64,000 nt of DNA from Methylobacterium gnaphalii (GCF_007992215.1 NZ_BJZV01000014.1:62001-126000), one strand, 5' to 3'; positions 39,889 to 49,524 are shown, counted from the stretch's first letter. Notes: generated by a model from the letters alone, not told the origin. Program-made: numbers and translations.

Positions 39889-40725
39889 ATGCGTGCGGCG
39901 CCTTTGATACCTCACGCCTTCTCATCATTCGGTAAGGCGGGGCGGTCACTCGGCGCCGCAGCGCTCGTCGCGGCTCTTGCGGCCGGATGCCAGTCCCGCT
40001 CGCCGGAGACGACGGGTTCCATTGGCGCCGTTTCCACACCGCGCACCGCCTCGCGCGGAGAGGTCGATAATCTGGGTGCAAAATACAGCGCCGATCCGGC
40101 CGATGTCGGAGTCGCAATGCGCTACGCTTCAGCGCTGCGCGCAACAAACCAGCGGACACAAGCTGTCGCCGTCCTGCAGCAGACCGCCCTACGCAACCCG
40201 AAGAACCGGGCCGTGCTTGCTGCCTACGGCAAGAGTCTCGCTGATGCCGGCCGCTTCGCGGAAGCCGCCGAGGTTCTCCAGAATGCGCACACACCGGCCC
40301 AACCGGACTGGCGCGTGCTCTCGGCGCAGGGAACCGTCGCCGATCAGCTCGGTGATCACGTCCGTGCGCAGGGCTTCTATGAGGCTGCTCTCAAGATCGT
40401 GCCAAACGAACCAACGGTCCTTTCAAACCTCGGACTGTCCTATCTGCTCGGACGTCAGCTCGATCAGGCGGAGACGACGCTGCGGCTGGCAGCAGATCAG
40501 CCGCATGCCGATGCACGCGTGCGCCAGAACCTGGCGCTCGCCTTGGGCTTGAGGGGCCGCTTCGACGAGGCCGAGACGGTTCTTCGCCGCGACCTAACGC
40601 CCGAAGCCGCTGCGGCGAACATCGTCTCGCTGCGCGCCGTCGTTGCACGTCAGTCGAGCGAGAAGGCCGCCAAGACCGTCAGCCGCGAGCTGCCACGAGC
40701 CGTAATTGCCGCGCCCCGAACCTGA
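39889..40725 (+). CDS. tadD: TadD-like TPR lipoprotein of the Tad pilus
   Basis: A 278-residue lipoprotein: signal peptide then lipobox L-A-A-G-C near residue 25, and at least three TPR units (e.g. N-E-P-T-V-L-S-N-L-G-L-S-Y and A-R-V-R-Q-N-L-A-L-A-L-G-L-R-G-R). TadD is the pilotin-like protein that helps assemble the CpaC/RcpA secretin. It faces the pilus operon tail-to-tail with tadC, 28 bases apart, rather than being inside it. ATG at 39889 chosen because the longer frame lacks a signal peptide. Confidence 0.85.
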   Translation: MRAAPLIPHAFSSFGKAGRSLGAAALVAALAAGCQSRSPETTGSIGAVSTPRTASRGEVDNLGAKYSADPADVGVAMRYASALRATNQRTQAVAVLQQTALRNPKNRAVLAAYGKSLADAGRFAEAAEVLQNAHTPAQPDWRVLSAQGTVADQLGDHVRAQGFYEAALKIVPNEPTVLSNLGLSYLLGRQLDQAETTLRLAADQPHADARVRQNLALALGLRGRFDEAETVLRRDLTPEAAAANIVSLRAVVARQSSEKAAKTVSRELPRAVIAAPRT

Positions 40726-40753
40726 CCGGATTGCGTTTCCCAATCTGTCGCGA

Positions 40754-41722
40754 TCACTTGTAACCGAAGACCTGGACGACAGCCGGCATCAGGATCACGA
40801 CGAACAGCACCGGCAAGAAGAATAGGATCATTGGCACCGTCAATTTCGGCGGTAGCGCGGCAGCCTTCTTCTCCGCCGCTGTCAGGCGCTGATCGCGGCT
40901 TTCCTGCGCTAGGACGCGCAAAGCCTGGCCCACGGGCGTGCCGTAGCGCTCGGCCTGGATCAATGCCGTGGCGACGGACTTCACCTCCTCCAGACCGATG
41001 CGAGAGGCCATGTTCTCGTAGGCCGTGCGCCTTTCCGGCAGGAAAGACAGCTCGGCGACGGTCAGGGCAAGCTCCTCGGCCAGCACCAGCGATTGTGCGG
41101 CAATCTCGATGCCGACACGACGGAAGGCGTTCTCGACCGCCATGCCGGACTCGACGCAGATCAGGGCGAGGTCGAGCGCGTCGGGCCATGCACGCCTGAT
41201 CTCGGCCTGACGCTTTCCGATGAGATTGGTCAGGAAGAGTTCGGGCAGCTTGATGCCGACGAAGGTTGCAGCGATCACGATCCCTATCTTGATCGTGGCT
41301 GGTTGATCGAGAACATCGAGCACAAACAAGTAGATCGTCGATGCCACAGCCATCACGGCTGGCGAGACGAGCCGGAAAAACAGAAAAGCCGTCTCCGCAC
41401 CCTGGCCGCGATAGCCGGCCATCACGAGCTTTGTCTTCGACGTTTCGGTGCCGAGCCACCGGCTGAGATTGAACCGCTCGACGACGTTTTTCATGTACGC
41501 CTTCGGTTCGGTGCGCAGCGTCGACTTGTTCGCCATCTTCTCACGTTCGCGCTGGCGAAGCTGTTCGCGCTCATCGCTCACGAGCTTCATGCGCTTGCCA
41601 AGCCTATCCGGCTCAAGGAGCGGCTGAACCAGAGCGAAAGCGGTTGCCGCCACGGCGAGACCCGTCAGCACCATGGCGCCGAGCTTTGGGTTCATCAGGG
41701 CGTCGATGATGGAACCGTTCAT
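40754..41722 (-). CDS. tadC: Tad pilus inner-membrane platform protein TadC
   Basis: A 322-residue T2SSF-domain protein with an N-terminal helix, two mid helices and a C-terminal pair. Conserved T2SSF features include W-P-D-A-L-D-L-A-L-I-C-V-E-S-G and A-E-R-Y-G-T-P-V-G. Together with TadB it forms the platform that couples the CpaF motor to pilin. Last gene of the operon. The ATG at 41722 has AGGAC upstream; TTG at 41731 is the alternative. Confidence 0.93.
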   Translation of the reverse strand: MNGSIIDALMNPKLGAMVLTGLAVAATAFALVQPLLEPDRLGKRMKLVSDEREQLRQREREKMANKSTLRTEPKAYMKNVVERFNLSRWLGTETSKTKLVMAGYRGQGAETAFLFFRLVSPAVMAVASTIYLFVLDVLDQPATIKIGIVIAATFVGIKLPELFLTNLIGKRQAEIRRAWPDALDLALICVESGMAVENAFRRVGIEIAAQSLVLAEELALTVAELSFLPERRTAYENMASRIGLEEVKSVATALIQAERYGTPVGQALRVLAQESRDQRLTAAEKKAAALPPKLTVPMILFFLPVLFVVILMPAVVQVFGYK

Positions 41723-41797
41723 GGCTCGCAAGTCCTGGAGGCGCCGAACTCGTCGGGCTGTGTTTCCTACCGCTCACATCTCAGCGAGCGGTGCCGC

Positions 41798-42766
41798 TCA
41801 AATGTCGAAATTGATCATTTTCTTCATGGTGAAGATGCCGATCACCATCCAAATTGCAGATCCGAGCAGCGACAGCCGCCCGATCTGCGTCGTCCAGAGT
41901 AATGAGATATAGTCGGGGCTCGACAAGTAGGTCAGCAGCGTGACTACAAATGGCAGACATGCGATGATTGCAGCTGAGGCCTTCGCCTCCATGCTCATCG
42001 CCTGCACTTTACCAACCATCTTCTTGCGTTCTCGCAGCACGCGCGACAGGTTGCTCAGCGCCTCCGAAAGGTTGCCGCCCGACTTTGCCTGAATGCCGAT
42101 GACGATAGCAAAGAAGTTGACGTCGTTGACGGGTACGCGCTCATACATTTTGAGGATCGCGTCTGACATCGGCACGCCGAGGGTCTGAGCCTCGATCGCC
42201 ATTCGGAACTCGCTGCGCACGGGCTCCTGGGACTCGCGCGCGATGATCCGCAAGCAGTCGCCTACGGGAATGCCCGAGCGGATGCCGCGGACAACCACGT
42301 CGATCGCGTTCGGGAGTTCGACGACGAACTTGCCGACACGCCGCTTCTGCAGAAATGACAGCCACCAGCGGGGCAGTCCGAAGGCGCCAGCGAACGCTGC
42401 GCCCGCTCCCACCAGCATGTCACCACTCACGATCAAGACCAAGGCGCCGACGACGAGGCCCACAAGCGCAGAGATGACGAAGAATTTCTGGCGAGACCAA
42501 TCGAGGCCGGCACGAGCCAGCCGGGTCTCGAGGGTGATCTTGGTGGTTGCCTTCTTGGCCTCAATTTCCTTCAGGCTCTTGGCGACCTGCTCGCGCCGAT
42601 TGATCGCAGTCGTCCGATCGATCGCGGCCTTCGGCGTGCCAAGCGCCTTCACGCGCTGCTCCGCGCGACGCTCGCCGGACAGAAGCGGCATAAGCAATAC
42701 GTAAGCGATGCCGCCAGCCGCCACCGCAGCCAAACCCGCAGCGATCGAGGCGCCGGTCGCGTTCAT
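41798..42766 (-). CDS. tadB: Tad pilus inner-membrane platform protein TadB
   Basis: A 322-residue T2SSF-domain protein with two N-terminal helices, a central cytoplasmic domain (L-P-N-A-I-D-V-V-V-R-G-I-R-S-G) and C-terminal helices. It overlaps cpaF by 4 bases (ATGA). It pairs with TadC in the pilus platform. Confidence 0.93.
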   Translation of the reverse strand: MNATGASIAAGLAAVAAGGIAYVLLMPLLSGERRAEQRVKALGTPKAAIDRTTAINRREQVAKSLKEIEAKKATTKITLETRLARAGLDWSRQKFFVISALVGLVVGALVLIVSGDMLVGAGAAFAGAFGLPRWWLSFLQKRRVGKFVVELPNAIDVVVRGIRSGIPVGDCLRIIARESQEPVRSEFRMAIEAQTLGVPMSDAILKMYERVPVNDVNFFAIVIGIQAKSGGNLSEALSNLSRVLRERKKMVGKVQAMSMEAKASAAIIACLPFVVTLLTYLSSPDYISLLWTTQIGRLSLLGSAIWMVIGIFTMKKMINFDI

Positions 42767-44214
42767 TCGTTGGCTGCCTCGGGAACGGCGGCGGCGTCGA
42801 GAGCCGCGGCGAGGGCGCGCTCTTCGCCGTAGTAGCGGGCCCGCTCCCAGAAGCGAGGGCGGCCGACGCCGGTCGAGCGGTGGCGCCCAATCAGCTTGCC
42901 GTTCGCGTCCTCACCGAGGATGTCGTAGACTAAGAGATCCTGGGTAATAATGACGTCGCCCTCCATCCCGAGCACCTCGGTGATGTGAGTGATGCGGCGC
43001 GAGCCGTCGCGCAGGCGCATCGCCTGGATGATGACGTCGACCGAGCCAGTAATCATCTCGCGCAGCGTCCGCGACGGTAGCGCGAAGCCGCCCATCGTGA
43101 TCATCGACTCAATACGCGACAGGCACTCACGGGGCGAGTTTGCGTGCAACGTACCCATGGAGCCGTCGTGGCCAGTATTCATCGCCTGCAGCAGATCGAA
43201 GGCCTCGGGTCCGCGCACCTCGCCGACGATGATGCGCTCAGGACGCATGCGCAGGCAGTTTTTGACGAGATCGCGCATGGTGATCGCGCCCGAGCCCTCG
43301 AGGTTTGGAGGCCTGGTCTCAAGACGCACGACGTGCGGCTGCTGGAGTTGGAGCTCGGCGGCGTCCTCGCAGGTGATGACGCGCTCGTCGTGCTCGATAT
43401 AGGCTGTGAGACAGTTCAGCAGCGTCGTCTTGCCCGAGCCGGTACCTCCCGAGATAACGACGTTGCAGCGGACTTTGCCGATGATCTGCAGGATCTTGGC
43501 GCCCTCTGGCGAAATCGCGCCGAAACGGACAAGTTGCTCCAGGGTCAGCTTGTCCTTCTTGAACTTACGGATGGTCAGGGCCGGCCCGTCGATGGCGAGC
43601 GGCGGAGCGATGACGTTGACGCGCGAGCCGTCCGGTAAGCGCGCATCGCAGATTGGCGACGCTTCGTCGACGCGGCGGCCGACCTGGCTGACGATGCGTT
43701 GGCAGATGTTCATCAGCTGCGCATTGTCGCGAAAGCGCACGGAGGTCAGCTGGATCTTGCCGGCGACTTCGATGAAGGTCCGCTCGGCCCCGTTGACCAT
43801 CACGTCGGCGATATCGTCGCGCGCCAGAAGTGGCTCCAGCGGGCCGTAACCGAGCACGTCATTGCAGATGTCGTCGAGTAGCTCTTCCTGCTCGGCAATC
43901 GACAGGACGATGTTCTTGAGGCCGATAATTTCCGACACGATGTCGCGGATTTCTTCGCGGGCACTCTCGCCGTCGAGGCGCGCGAGCTGGGCGAGGTCGA
44001 TGGCCTCGATCAGCGCACCAAAGATCATGCTCTTGGTACGGAAGTAGTCCTCAGACTTCTGCGGCGCTGGCGGCGGGGCGACCGTTCGCTGGCGCGCCGA
44101 GGCTTCCGTAGGCACCGGCATCGCGATCGGCTCAGCCACGCGCGCAGGCGCCGCCGGCATCGGCTTGGGGGCCAGTGCCGGAGCTGCGGAGGAACCTGTG
44201 CGTCTGCCGAACAT
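42763..44214 (-). CDS. cpaF: Tad pilus motor ATPase CpaF/TadA
   Basis: Secretion-superfamily ATPase of 483 residues that powers pilin assembly and, in Caulobacter, retraction. After a Pro/Ala-rich N-terminus, it has an N-terminal helical domain and the RecA-like core: Walker A G-G-T-G-S-G-K-T-T, an Asp box (I-T-C-E-D-A-A-E-L), Walker B (I-I-V-G-E-V-R-G-P-E) and the His box (G-T-L-H-A-N-S). ATG at 44214 chosen; the frame to 44382 runs into the cpaE gene. Confidence 0.96.
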   Translation of the reverse strand: MFGRRTGSSAAPALAPKPMPAAPARVAEPIAMPVPTEASARQRTVAPPPAPQKSEDYFRTKSMIFGALIEAIDLAQLARLDGESAREEIRDIVSEIIGLKNIVLSIAEQEELLDDICNDVLGYGPLEPLLARDDIADVMVNGAERTFIEVAGKIQLTSVRFRDNAQLMNICQRIVSQVGRRVDEASPICDARLPDGSRVNVIAPPLAIDGPALTIRKFKKDKLTLEQLVRFGAISPEGAKILQIIGKVRCNVVISGGTGSGKTTLLNCLTAYIEHDERVITCEDAAELQLQQPHVVRLETRPPNLEGSGAITMRDLVKNCLRMRPERIIVGEVRGPEAFDLLQAMNTGHDGSMGTLHANSPRECLSRIESMITMGGFALPSRTLREMITGSVDVIIQAMRLRDGSRRITHITEVLGMEGDVIITQDLLVYDILGEDANGKLIGRHRSTGVGRPRFWERARYYGEERALAAALDAAAVPEAANE

Positions 44215-44236
44215 CGCGTCCCGCGCCTTCAGTGTC

Positions 44237-45481
44237 TTAGGACGCCTTGCGGCGCGAAAGCTTGGCGAGCAGCGGCTCGAGCATGGTCGGCCGGCTGCGG
44301 CGCAGTTCGGCGCGACCGGTGACAGCGGCAGCAAGGCTGCCGAACACCTCGGCCGGCTTCGCATTGGCCTGAACCTCGGCAATCATCTGGCCATTGTTCG
44401 CCGCTGTTCCGAACAGAGCCGGATCCGATGGCAAGACGGCGCTTAGCGTAAGGTCGAGCGCCTTTGCGAACTCGGCGGCGGCGATCTCAGGACGCTTCGG
44501 GACCCCGACGCCATTCAGCACCACGCGGGCGCGGGCATCGTTCGGGCGGCTCTGTGCGAGGAGGGCAAGCAGGTTCTTTGTGTTCCGTAGCGAGGCAAGA
44601 TCCGGCTGCGCGACAATGAGAATCTCGTCCGCTGCAATCAGCATGCGCCGCGTCCAGGCCGACCAGCCCTGCGGTACGTCCAGCACGATGCAAGGAACGG
44701 CGGCCCTGAGCAGGTCGAGGAGGGCGTCGAAGGACGTCTCCGAGAGGTCAACCGTCCGGTCTAGGGTGGCGGGTGCCGATAGCAAGCTTAGGTTGTCGCT
44801 GCACTTCGACAAAAGCCGGTCGAGCAGGTTCGCGTCGAGGCGCTCGGGCGCGAAGACCGCCTCGGCGATACCCTGCGGCGGATCCTGGTTGAAATTCAGG
44901 CTTGCCGTGCCGAAGGCGATCGAAAGGTCGGCAATGACCGTCGCGGTGCCGTGTTCTCGCGCGATGGTCCAGGCAAGATTGTGCGCAATCGTCGACGACC
45001 CGACGCCGCCCCGCGCGCCAAACACTGCAATCGTCCGTCCTACCGGCTTCGCACCCGGTGCCGAGAAGAGATCGGAGATCGCCGAGATGAGGCTCAGCGG
45101 CTCGACCGGGGCCATGAGGTATTCGCTGACGCCGCGCTGCAGAAACTGGCGATAGAGCAGCACGTCATTGACGTGCCCGATGATAATGACCTTGGTGCCC
45201 GGGTCGCAGACTTCCGCGAGAGCATCGAGACATTCGAGCGGGCGCGACTTCGGACCCTGGATCTCGATCACGATGACGTTTGGCGTCGGCGCTTGACGGA
45301 AGGCCTCAACCGCGGCCGCGCCGCCGCCCATCTGAACGCGAACGTGCGCCTTCTCCATGCGCCGGTCGCCGACGGTGGTCTCGATTAAGGCCGCCGTCTC
45401 CGCGGTCTCGCAGAAGGCCTGGATCGTGATCCGCGGGACCGCAGCGATGATGCGCTCGTTCGGCTCGTTCGGGTCCGGCAT
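44237..45481 (-). CDS. cpaE: Pilus localisation ATPase CpaE/TadZ
   Basis: A 414-residue protein with an N-terminal receiver-like domain and a MinD/ParA-like domain that places the pilus machine at the pole. The P-loop is G-A-R-G-G-V-G-S-S-T: both lysines of the deviant Walker A (K-G-G-x-G-K) are replaced by Arg and Ser, as in the atypical TadZ group, so ATP hydrolysis may be weak or absent. It lies 22 bases before cpaF. Confidence 0.93.
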   Translation of the reverse strand: MPDPNEPNERIIAAVPRITIQAFCETAETAALIETTVGDRRMEKAHVRVQMGGGAAAVEAFRQAPTPNVIVIEIQGPKSRPLECLDALAEVCDPGTKVIIIGHVNDVLLYRQFLQRGVSEYLMAPVEPLSLISAISDLFSAPGAKPVGRTIAVFGARGGVGSSTIAHNLAWTIAREHGTATVIADLSIAFGTASLNFNQDPPQGIAEAVFAPERLDANLLDRLLSKCSDNLSLLSAPATLDRTVDLSETSFDALLDLLRAAVPCIVLDVPQGWSAWTRRMLIAADEILIVAQPDLASLRNTKNLLALLAQSRPNDARARVVLNGVGVPKRPEIAAAEFAKALDLTLSAVLPSDPALFGTAANNGQMIAEVQANAKPAEVFGSLAAAVTGRAELRRSRPTMLEPLLAKLSRRKAS

Positions 45482-45562
45482 GTCTCGCTTCCGGTTGATG
45501 GAATTACGCGTGTGACGGCCGGAACGACGAAGGCCGATCCGATCGTCTAACGGCGCTGCCCG

Positions 45563-46303
45563 CTACTGGCTGCCTGTTTTCACCTCAGCCTTCCCATCCT
45601 GACGCCATGTGGTTGACGGATCCTTGCTTTGGCGAAGCTGGTCGATGACCTGGGTCCGACGAACCGTATCGATGCGGCCCTCCGGTCGGCCGCGCACAAG
45701 GTCAACCGGATCGGCCACTTGAGCAGCGATGTTAGAGCGCGTGGCACATCCGAGGTTCCACGTAGGCTCGTTCCGCACGCTAGAGACAGGCGTGCTGACT
45801 CCCAGATCCTGCGGCCACAACCCACACTCGCTCGCAACCTTGGCTTCCATACGCTGGAAGCTGAGGCGGACTGGCGAAGCGAGCGAAGGATCAGCAGCAA
45901 GGTAGTCCGCGACGACGATGGCGCCTTTCGGCACACCGTTCTCGGCCATGACTCGACGGACCGCCACGCCTGTCCGCTCCGCCGCAGCTCCAACGATTGG
46001 ACCGGCGCCGCGCGGCATGTCGATGGTGAGTTGGCCACGCCCGTAGCGCCGATACTCAAGCAGGAAGGCGTTGAGATCCGCCGCCTGGCGCGGATCGAGA
46101 TGACCGGGCCCAGTCGGGAAAATATCAAGGGTTCGACCGCCCTCTGCGAGTACAAAGGCATGGCGAGCCCGCACATCGTGCGGATAGATCGAGCCGGTCT
46201 GATCGACGCGGTCGCTTTTGCAGGCACTCAGTGAGGCGCCCAGAAGGGAAAGGGCTGCCAAAGCCAGCGGCAAGCGAAGCGTTGTCGAGGGTCGGGGTGC
46301 CAT
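45563..46303 (-). CDS. cpaD: Pilus assembly lipoprotein CpaD
   Basis: A 246-residue exported protein with a lipobox (L-S-A-C) near residue 28 and the CpaD core (D-L-N-A-F-L-L-E-Y-R-R-Y-G-R-G, W-P-x-D-L-G, N-L-G-C-A). It is an outer-membrane partner of the secretin in Caulobacter. It follows cpaC by 61 bases. Confidence 0.9.
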   Translation of the reverse strand: MAPRPSTTLRLPLALAALSLLGASLSACKSDRVDQTGSIYPHDVRARHAFVLAEGGRTLDIFPTGPGHLDPRQAADLNAFLLEYRRYGRGQLTIDMPRGAGPIVGAAAERTGVAVRRVMAENGVPKGAIVVADYLAADPSLASPVRLSFQRMEAKVASECGLWPQDLGVSTPVSSVRNEPTWNLGCATRSNIAAQVADPVDLVRGRPEGRIDTVRRTQVIDQLRQSKDPSTTWRQDGKAEVKTGSQ

Positions 46304-46364
46304 TGTTCGCGATCCTGATACGGCTTCTGGCCGGGCATGGATGTCGGGAGATTTCAGATCCGGG

Positions 46365-47858
46365 TCAGTCGGCTATGAAGCCGACATGTCCGCGGTAACC
46401 CTGACCGAGCGAACGCCCGCCGGCCGAGCCGTAGATCTTGTTGACGCGTCCAAGCAGCACACCTTGAAGATCGGTGGCCTCGACAAACCCGTCGTCGGGA
46501 CGGCGTGCCTGAGACGGCTGCATCGGTTTAGCGATGTAGGGGGTGACCATGATCATCAACTCTGTTTCCTGCCGCTGGTAGTCGCGCGAACGAAACAGGG
46601 CGCCGAGAATCGGAAGATTCATCAGCCCAGGCAAACCATTGATAGCGGTCTTCGACTTCTGCTGAATAAGGCCGGCAGTCATCATCGTCGCACCCGACGC
46701 AAGTTCTATTGTTGTCTCCGACTTTCGCACCGTCATTCCGGGAACAGGCGTTGTTTGATTTGAATTCGCGAAAGTGTAGTTGAATGAATTTTGCGGATCG
46801 ATTTCACGCACTTCGGTACCGACGCGCAGCGAAATTCTGTTTTCGGCCAAGACTACCGGCGTAAAGACTAAGGAGACGCCGTAAGGTTTAAATTCCAGAC
46901 CAACTTGGCAGCCGTTGCCTCCCGAGCAAGTTACCCCACTGGGCACTGGTATTTCACCGCCTGCGGTGAAATTGGCCGACTCGCCCGAAATCGCGGTCAG
47001 GGTCGGCTCCGCCAGAATGCGAGAGACGCCTGCCTGCTCGAATGCCCTCAGCGTCGCCGTGAGACTTCCTCCACCGCCGGTGTTCAGGGTGCCGGAGAGA
47101 AGATTTCCGTTGGGAAATTGCGAACCTGACAGGGCTAGAGGCGTCTGATTGACGAAGTTGAGATTTGACCAACTACCACTGACGTTGACGCCGAACTGCT
47201 TGAGCACCGTCCGCGCCACTTCGACCACAGTGACGCGCAGCATCACCTGATCCTTCTCGCGAATGGTCAGGTTGTTGATCACCGCCCCACGCGAGGCAGT
47301 CCCACCGCTGATGCCCGATGCGCCTCCCGTCGCCCCCGTAGCGCCCACGAACCCATTCGCTAAGTCGACCGCGCGGCTGGCATCAGAAGCGGAGGCGACG
47401 GTACCGGATAGGATGATCGAGTCTCCCGCCGAACGGACCTCAAATCGGCCAGTTGGAAAGCTCTGCTGCAGGGTCTGCTGGAGCAACGGGAGCTTGAGTT
47501 CACGTGCGACGACCACGTCGAGCGCCGCGATCTGGCGACCATCGCCATCCATCACGAAGATGGAGGTTGCACCTTCCTCCATACCGATCACGAACACCTT
47601 GCGGGTCGATCGCACGACGGCATTCGCGACGTTGGGGTTGGCGACGAAGACCTCCTTTGCATCGCGCGGAAGGTCGATAATCATTGAGCGCCCCTTGCTC
47701 AGCTCGACTTTCCGGGAGGCCGAAGACTCGTCTGCCCCTACCGACACGACGGGTGCCTGGCCGAGGCCGCCGCGGGTTTGTCCTTGCGCGGCGGCGGTGG
47801 TCGCAACGGCAAAAGCGCAGAAGGCCGGGATAAGGAGGCGCATGCGGTTGATCGTCAT
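46365..47858 (-). CDS. cpaC: Tad pilus outer-membrane secretin CpaC/RcpA
   Basis: A 497-residue secretin. Signal peptide to A-A-A-Q near residue 25; an N-terminal STN/BON-type region (V-F-V-A-N-P-N-V-A-N-A-V-V), then the secretin domain with L-A-E-P-T-L-T-A-I-S-G and the Gly-rich gate G-L-P-G-L-M-N-L-P-I-L-G-A-L-F-R-S. It ends in a region with R-R-P-D-D-G. It forms the pilus pore. 13 bases after cpaB. Confidence 0.95.
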   Translation of the reverse strand: MTINRMRLLIPAFCAFAVATTAAAQGQTRGGLGQAPVVSVGADESSASRKVELSKGRSMIIDLPRDAKEVFVANPNVANAVVRSTRKVFVIGMEEGATSIFVMDGDGRQIAALDVVVARELKLPLLQQTLQQSFPTGRFEVRSAGDSIILSGTVASASDASRAVDLANGFVGATGATGGASGISGGTASRGAVINNLTIREKDQVMLRVTVVEVARTVLKQFGVNVSGSWSNLNFVNQTPLALSGSQFPNGNLLSGTLNTGGGGSLTATLRAFEQAGVSRILAEPTLTAISGESANFTAGGEIPVPSGVTCSGGNGCQVGLEFKPYGVSLVFTPVVLAENRISLRVGTEVREIDPQNSFNYTFANSNQTTPVPGMTVRKSETTIELASGATMMTAGLIQQKSKTAINGLPGLMNLPILGALFRSRDYQRQETELMIMVTPYIAKPMQPSQARRPDDGFVEATDLQGVLLGRVNKIYGSAGGRSLGQGYRGHVGFIAD

Positions 47859-47871
47859 GAGACTGCTTTCC

Positions 47872-48660
47872 TCAGCGACGCGGCTGCTGTTGGGCGACGC
47901 CGAAGCGCACGATTGTGAGACCAGCCTCCGGGGCAGTCTCCGCCGAAGCCGTCTCCACAGTCTTGCCCGTGTCCTGGATGCTGCGCAGAGCGAGGGAGAT
48001 CGCGCCGGTCTTCTGCGCGAGGGAGACGATCTCCGCCTGAGCAGGTGTCAGGGCCAGAGTGGCGTTGTCGCCGGTCACGACAGTCTCGCCATTGCGCTCC
48101 TGAACGACTTGGCCGACAGCGAGAACGCGGATGTCGGTGAGGATGGTCTGCGCTATCGGCTCGCCATTGATGCCGGCTGAACCTTTGCCGATGCTGATGA
48201 CGTCGACGTGATCATTCGGCAGCACGAAGCCACCCGCTGAGGTCGATCCACCCCGCTGGATCTCGACCGCGACGGCGCGCATACCCGCCGGCAGGATTGC
48301 CGACATGAAGCCGCTGCCGGCCTTGACCAGCTTCTCGGATCTGATCGGCTCGTTGGCAATGAAAGTCGCCCGGGTCATTGACCCGGCCGTCTCCTCGAGA
48401 GCTTTCGGAGCATTTGCACGCGTGATGTAGCCAGGTGCAAGCGCTTGGTCGGGCCAACGCTGCCAGCGCAGGTCTTCCGGCTTCAGCGTCTGGCCCATCG
48501 GCATGTCGGCAGCCGCTACGAGCACGTCCGTCGTTGGCAGGGCCGGGGCCTGCGCTGCGGGCGGAGAGGGGGGAGGCGCGTCATCCCCGCTCATCAAGTA
48601 GGCAGCACCGCCGCCCGCGACGAGCGCTATGGCGAGAACGGCGAGACGCGCTGGTTTCAT
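47872..48660 (-). CDS. cpaB: Pilus assembly protein CpaB/RcpC
   Basis: A 262-residue periplasmic protein with an N-terminal anchor helix (L-A-V-L-A-I-A-L-V-A-G), a Pro/Ala linker and an SAF domain (V-L-V-A-A-A-D-M-P-M-G-Q-T-L) followed by L-P-A-G-M-R-A-V-A-V-E. It is the SAF-domain partner of the secretin. A CtrA-like box lies 63-77 bases before its start, and there is a 274-base gap to cpaA, so it may have its own promoter. Confidence 0.92.
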   Translation of the reverse strand: MKPARLAVLAIALVAGGGAAYLMSGDDAPPPSPPAAQAPALPTTDVLVAAADMPMGQTLKPEDLRWQRWPDQALAPGYITRANAPKALEETAGSMTRATFIANEPIRSEKLVKAGSGFMSAILPAGMRAVAVEIQRGGSTSAGGFVLPNDHVDVISIGKGSAGINGEPIAQTILTDIRVLAVGQVVQERNGETVVTGDNATLALTPAQAEIVSLAQKTGAISLALRSIQDTGKTVETASAETAPEAGLTIVRFGVAQQQPRR

Positions 48661-48722
48661 CGGAGCTAGAGTCCTGACAACGGTGCGATCACCGTTCAGA
48701 CGTCAGGCTTAGGTCGGATTCC

Positions 48723-48737
48723 TCAAATTACGGTTAA
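48723..48737 (-). promoter_or_regulatory. CtrA-like box before cpaB
   Basis: On the minus strand TTAA-N7-TTGA (consensus TTAA-N7-TTAA; one mismatch), with the first half also reading TTAACCGT. It is 63-77 bases before cpaB. Caulobacter pilA and cpa genes are CtrA-controlled; here the link is inferred. Confidence 0.4.
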
Positions 48738-48934
48738 TTGCTGGTGACCATTGGGTTCTCGCATCGTCCCGTCCGTGCACCAGGGATCAGTTCGATCCTT
48801 CGAACCAGCCAGGAGGCATTCCGCTACACTGGAGCATCAACCTATAGTTGTCATATTAATTGCTGACTTGTAACTCAGGCACACGAAGCCGGGCGCTCAG
48901 TATCATGATGGTCAGGATACCGTCAGCCAAGGCG

Positions 48935-49441
48935 TCAGAAACCACACACATTCGACCATAATTCCGTCTGAGGAACGACTGCGAGACCTGCTGCAGCGAG
49001 AGCGATGCCGTAGGGTACGCCCGTCTCCTTGTTGTGGAGATGCCTGGCGAAGGGAAGAGACCGGAGCAGCGAAGGCAGCGGGTGGGCGCGAACCATCAGC
49101 AGGAGAATCGTCAATCCGCCGCCGAGGACGGAGGCGACGAGCAAGTAGTCCATCATGTTGCCGATGCCGATCCATAGAGTGGTAGCGGCCGCTAGCTTGG
49201 CGTCGCCACCGCCGATCACGCCAAAGGCGAATAGGGCGAAGGTAATGGTCAGCGTCAGCATCGCGGCACCGACGTGCCAGCCGATTTCGGTCCAACTCAA
49301 CCCGGAAACGCCTACGACTGCCGCAAAGGCAGCGACCAAGGCGAGGGATATCCAATTTGGGATGAGCATTGTCAGCAAATCGCTCGATGCCGCATAGGCC
49401 ATGAGAAACGGAAAGACGATGAGGAGGCCGACCCAGCCCAT
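48935..49441 (-). CDS. cpaA: Prepilin peptidase CpaA/TadV
   Basis: A 168-residue A24-family aspartic protease with about six helices. The catalytic Asp are in S-S-D-L-L-T near residue 20 and G-G-G-D-A-K near residue 78 (G-x-G-D motif). It cleaves the Flp leader peptide after Gly. It follows flp by 160 bases that contain a strong hairpin. Confidence 0.92.
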   Translation of the reverse strand: MGWVGLLIVFPFLMAYAASSDLLTMLIPNWISLALVAAFAAVVGVSGLSWTEIGWHVGAAMLTLTITFALFAFGVIGGGDAKLAAATTLWIGIGNMMDYLLVASVLGGGLTILLLMVRAHPLPSLLRSLPFARHLHNKETGVPYGIALAAAGLAVVPQTELWSNVCGF

Positions 49442-49494
49442 GATCGTACAACCCTCGCTGTTTTAGTTTTCGAGGCGGCGCACTGGAAACGCGC

Positions 49495-49524
49495 GAAAGG
49501 ACCGCTATCGGGAGCGATCCTTTC
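49495..49524 (-). other. Stable hairpin between flp and cpaA
   Basis: A 12-bp stem gaaaggatcgct/agcggtcctttc (minus strand; one G-T pair) with a 6-base loop. No T-run follows, so it is more likely an mRNA-stability or partial-termination element that leaves pilin mRNA in excess. Confidence 0.7.
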
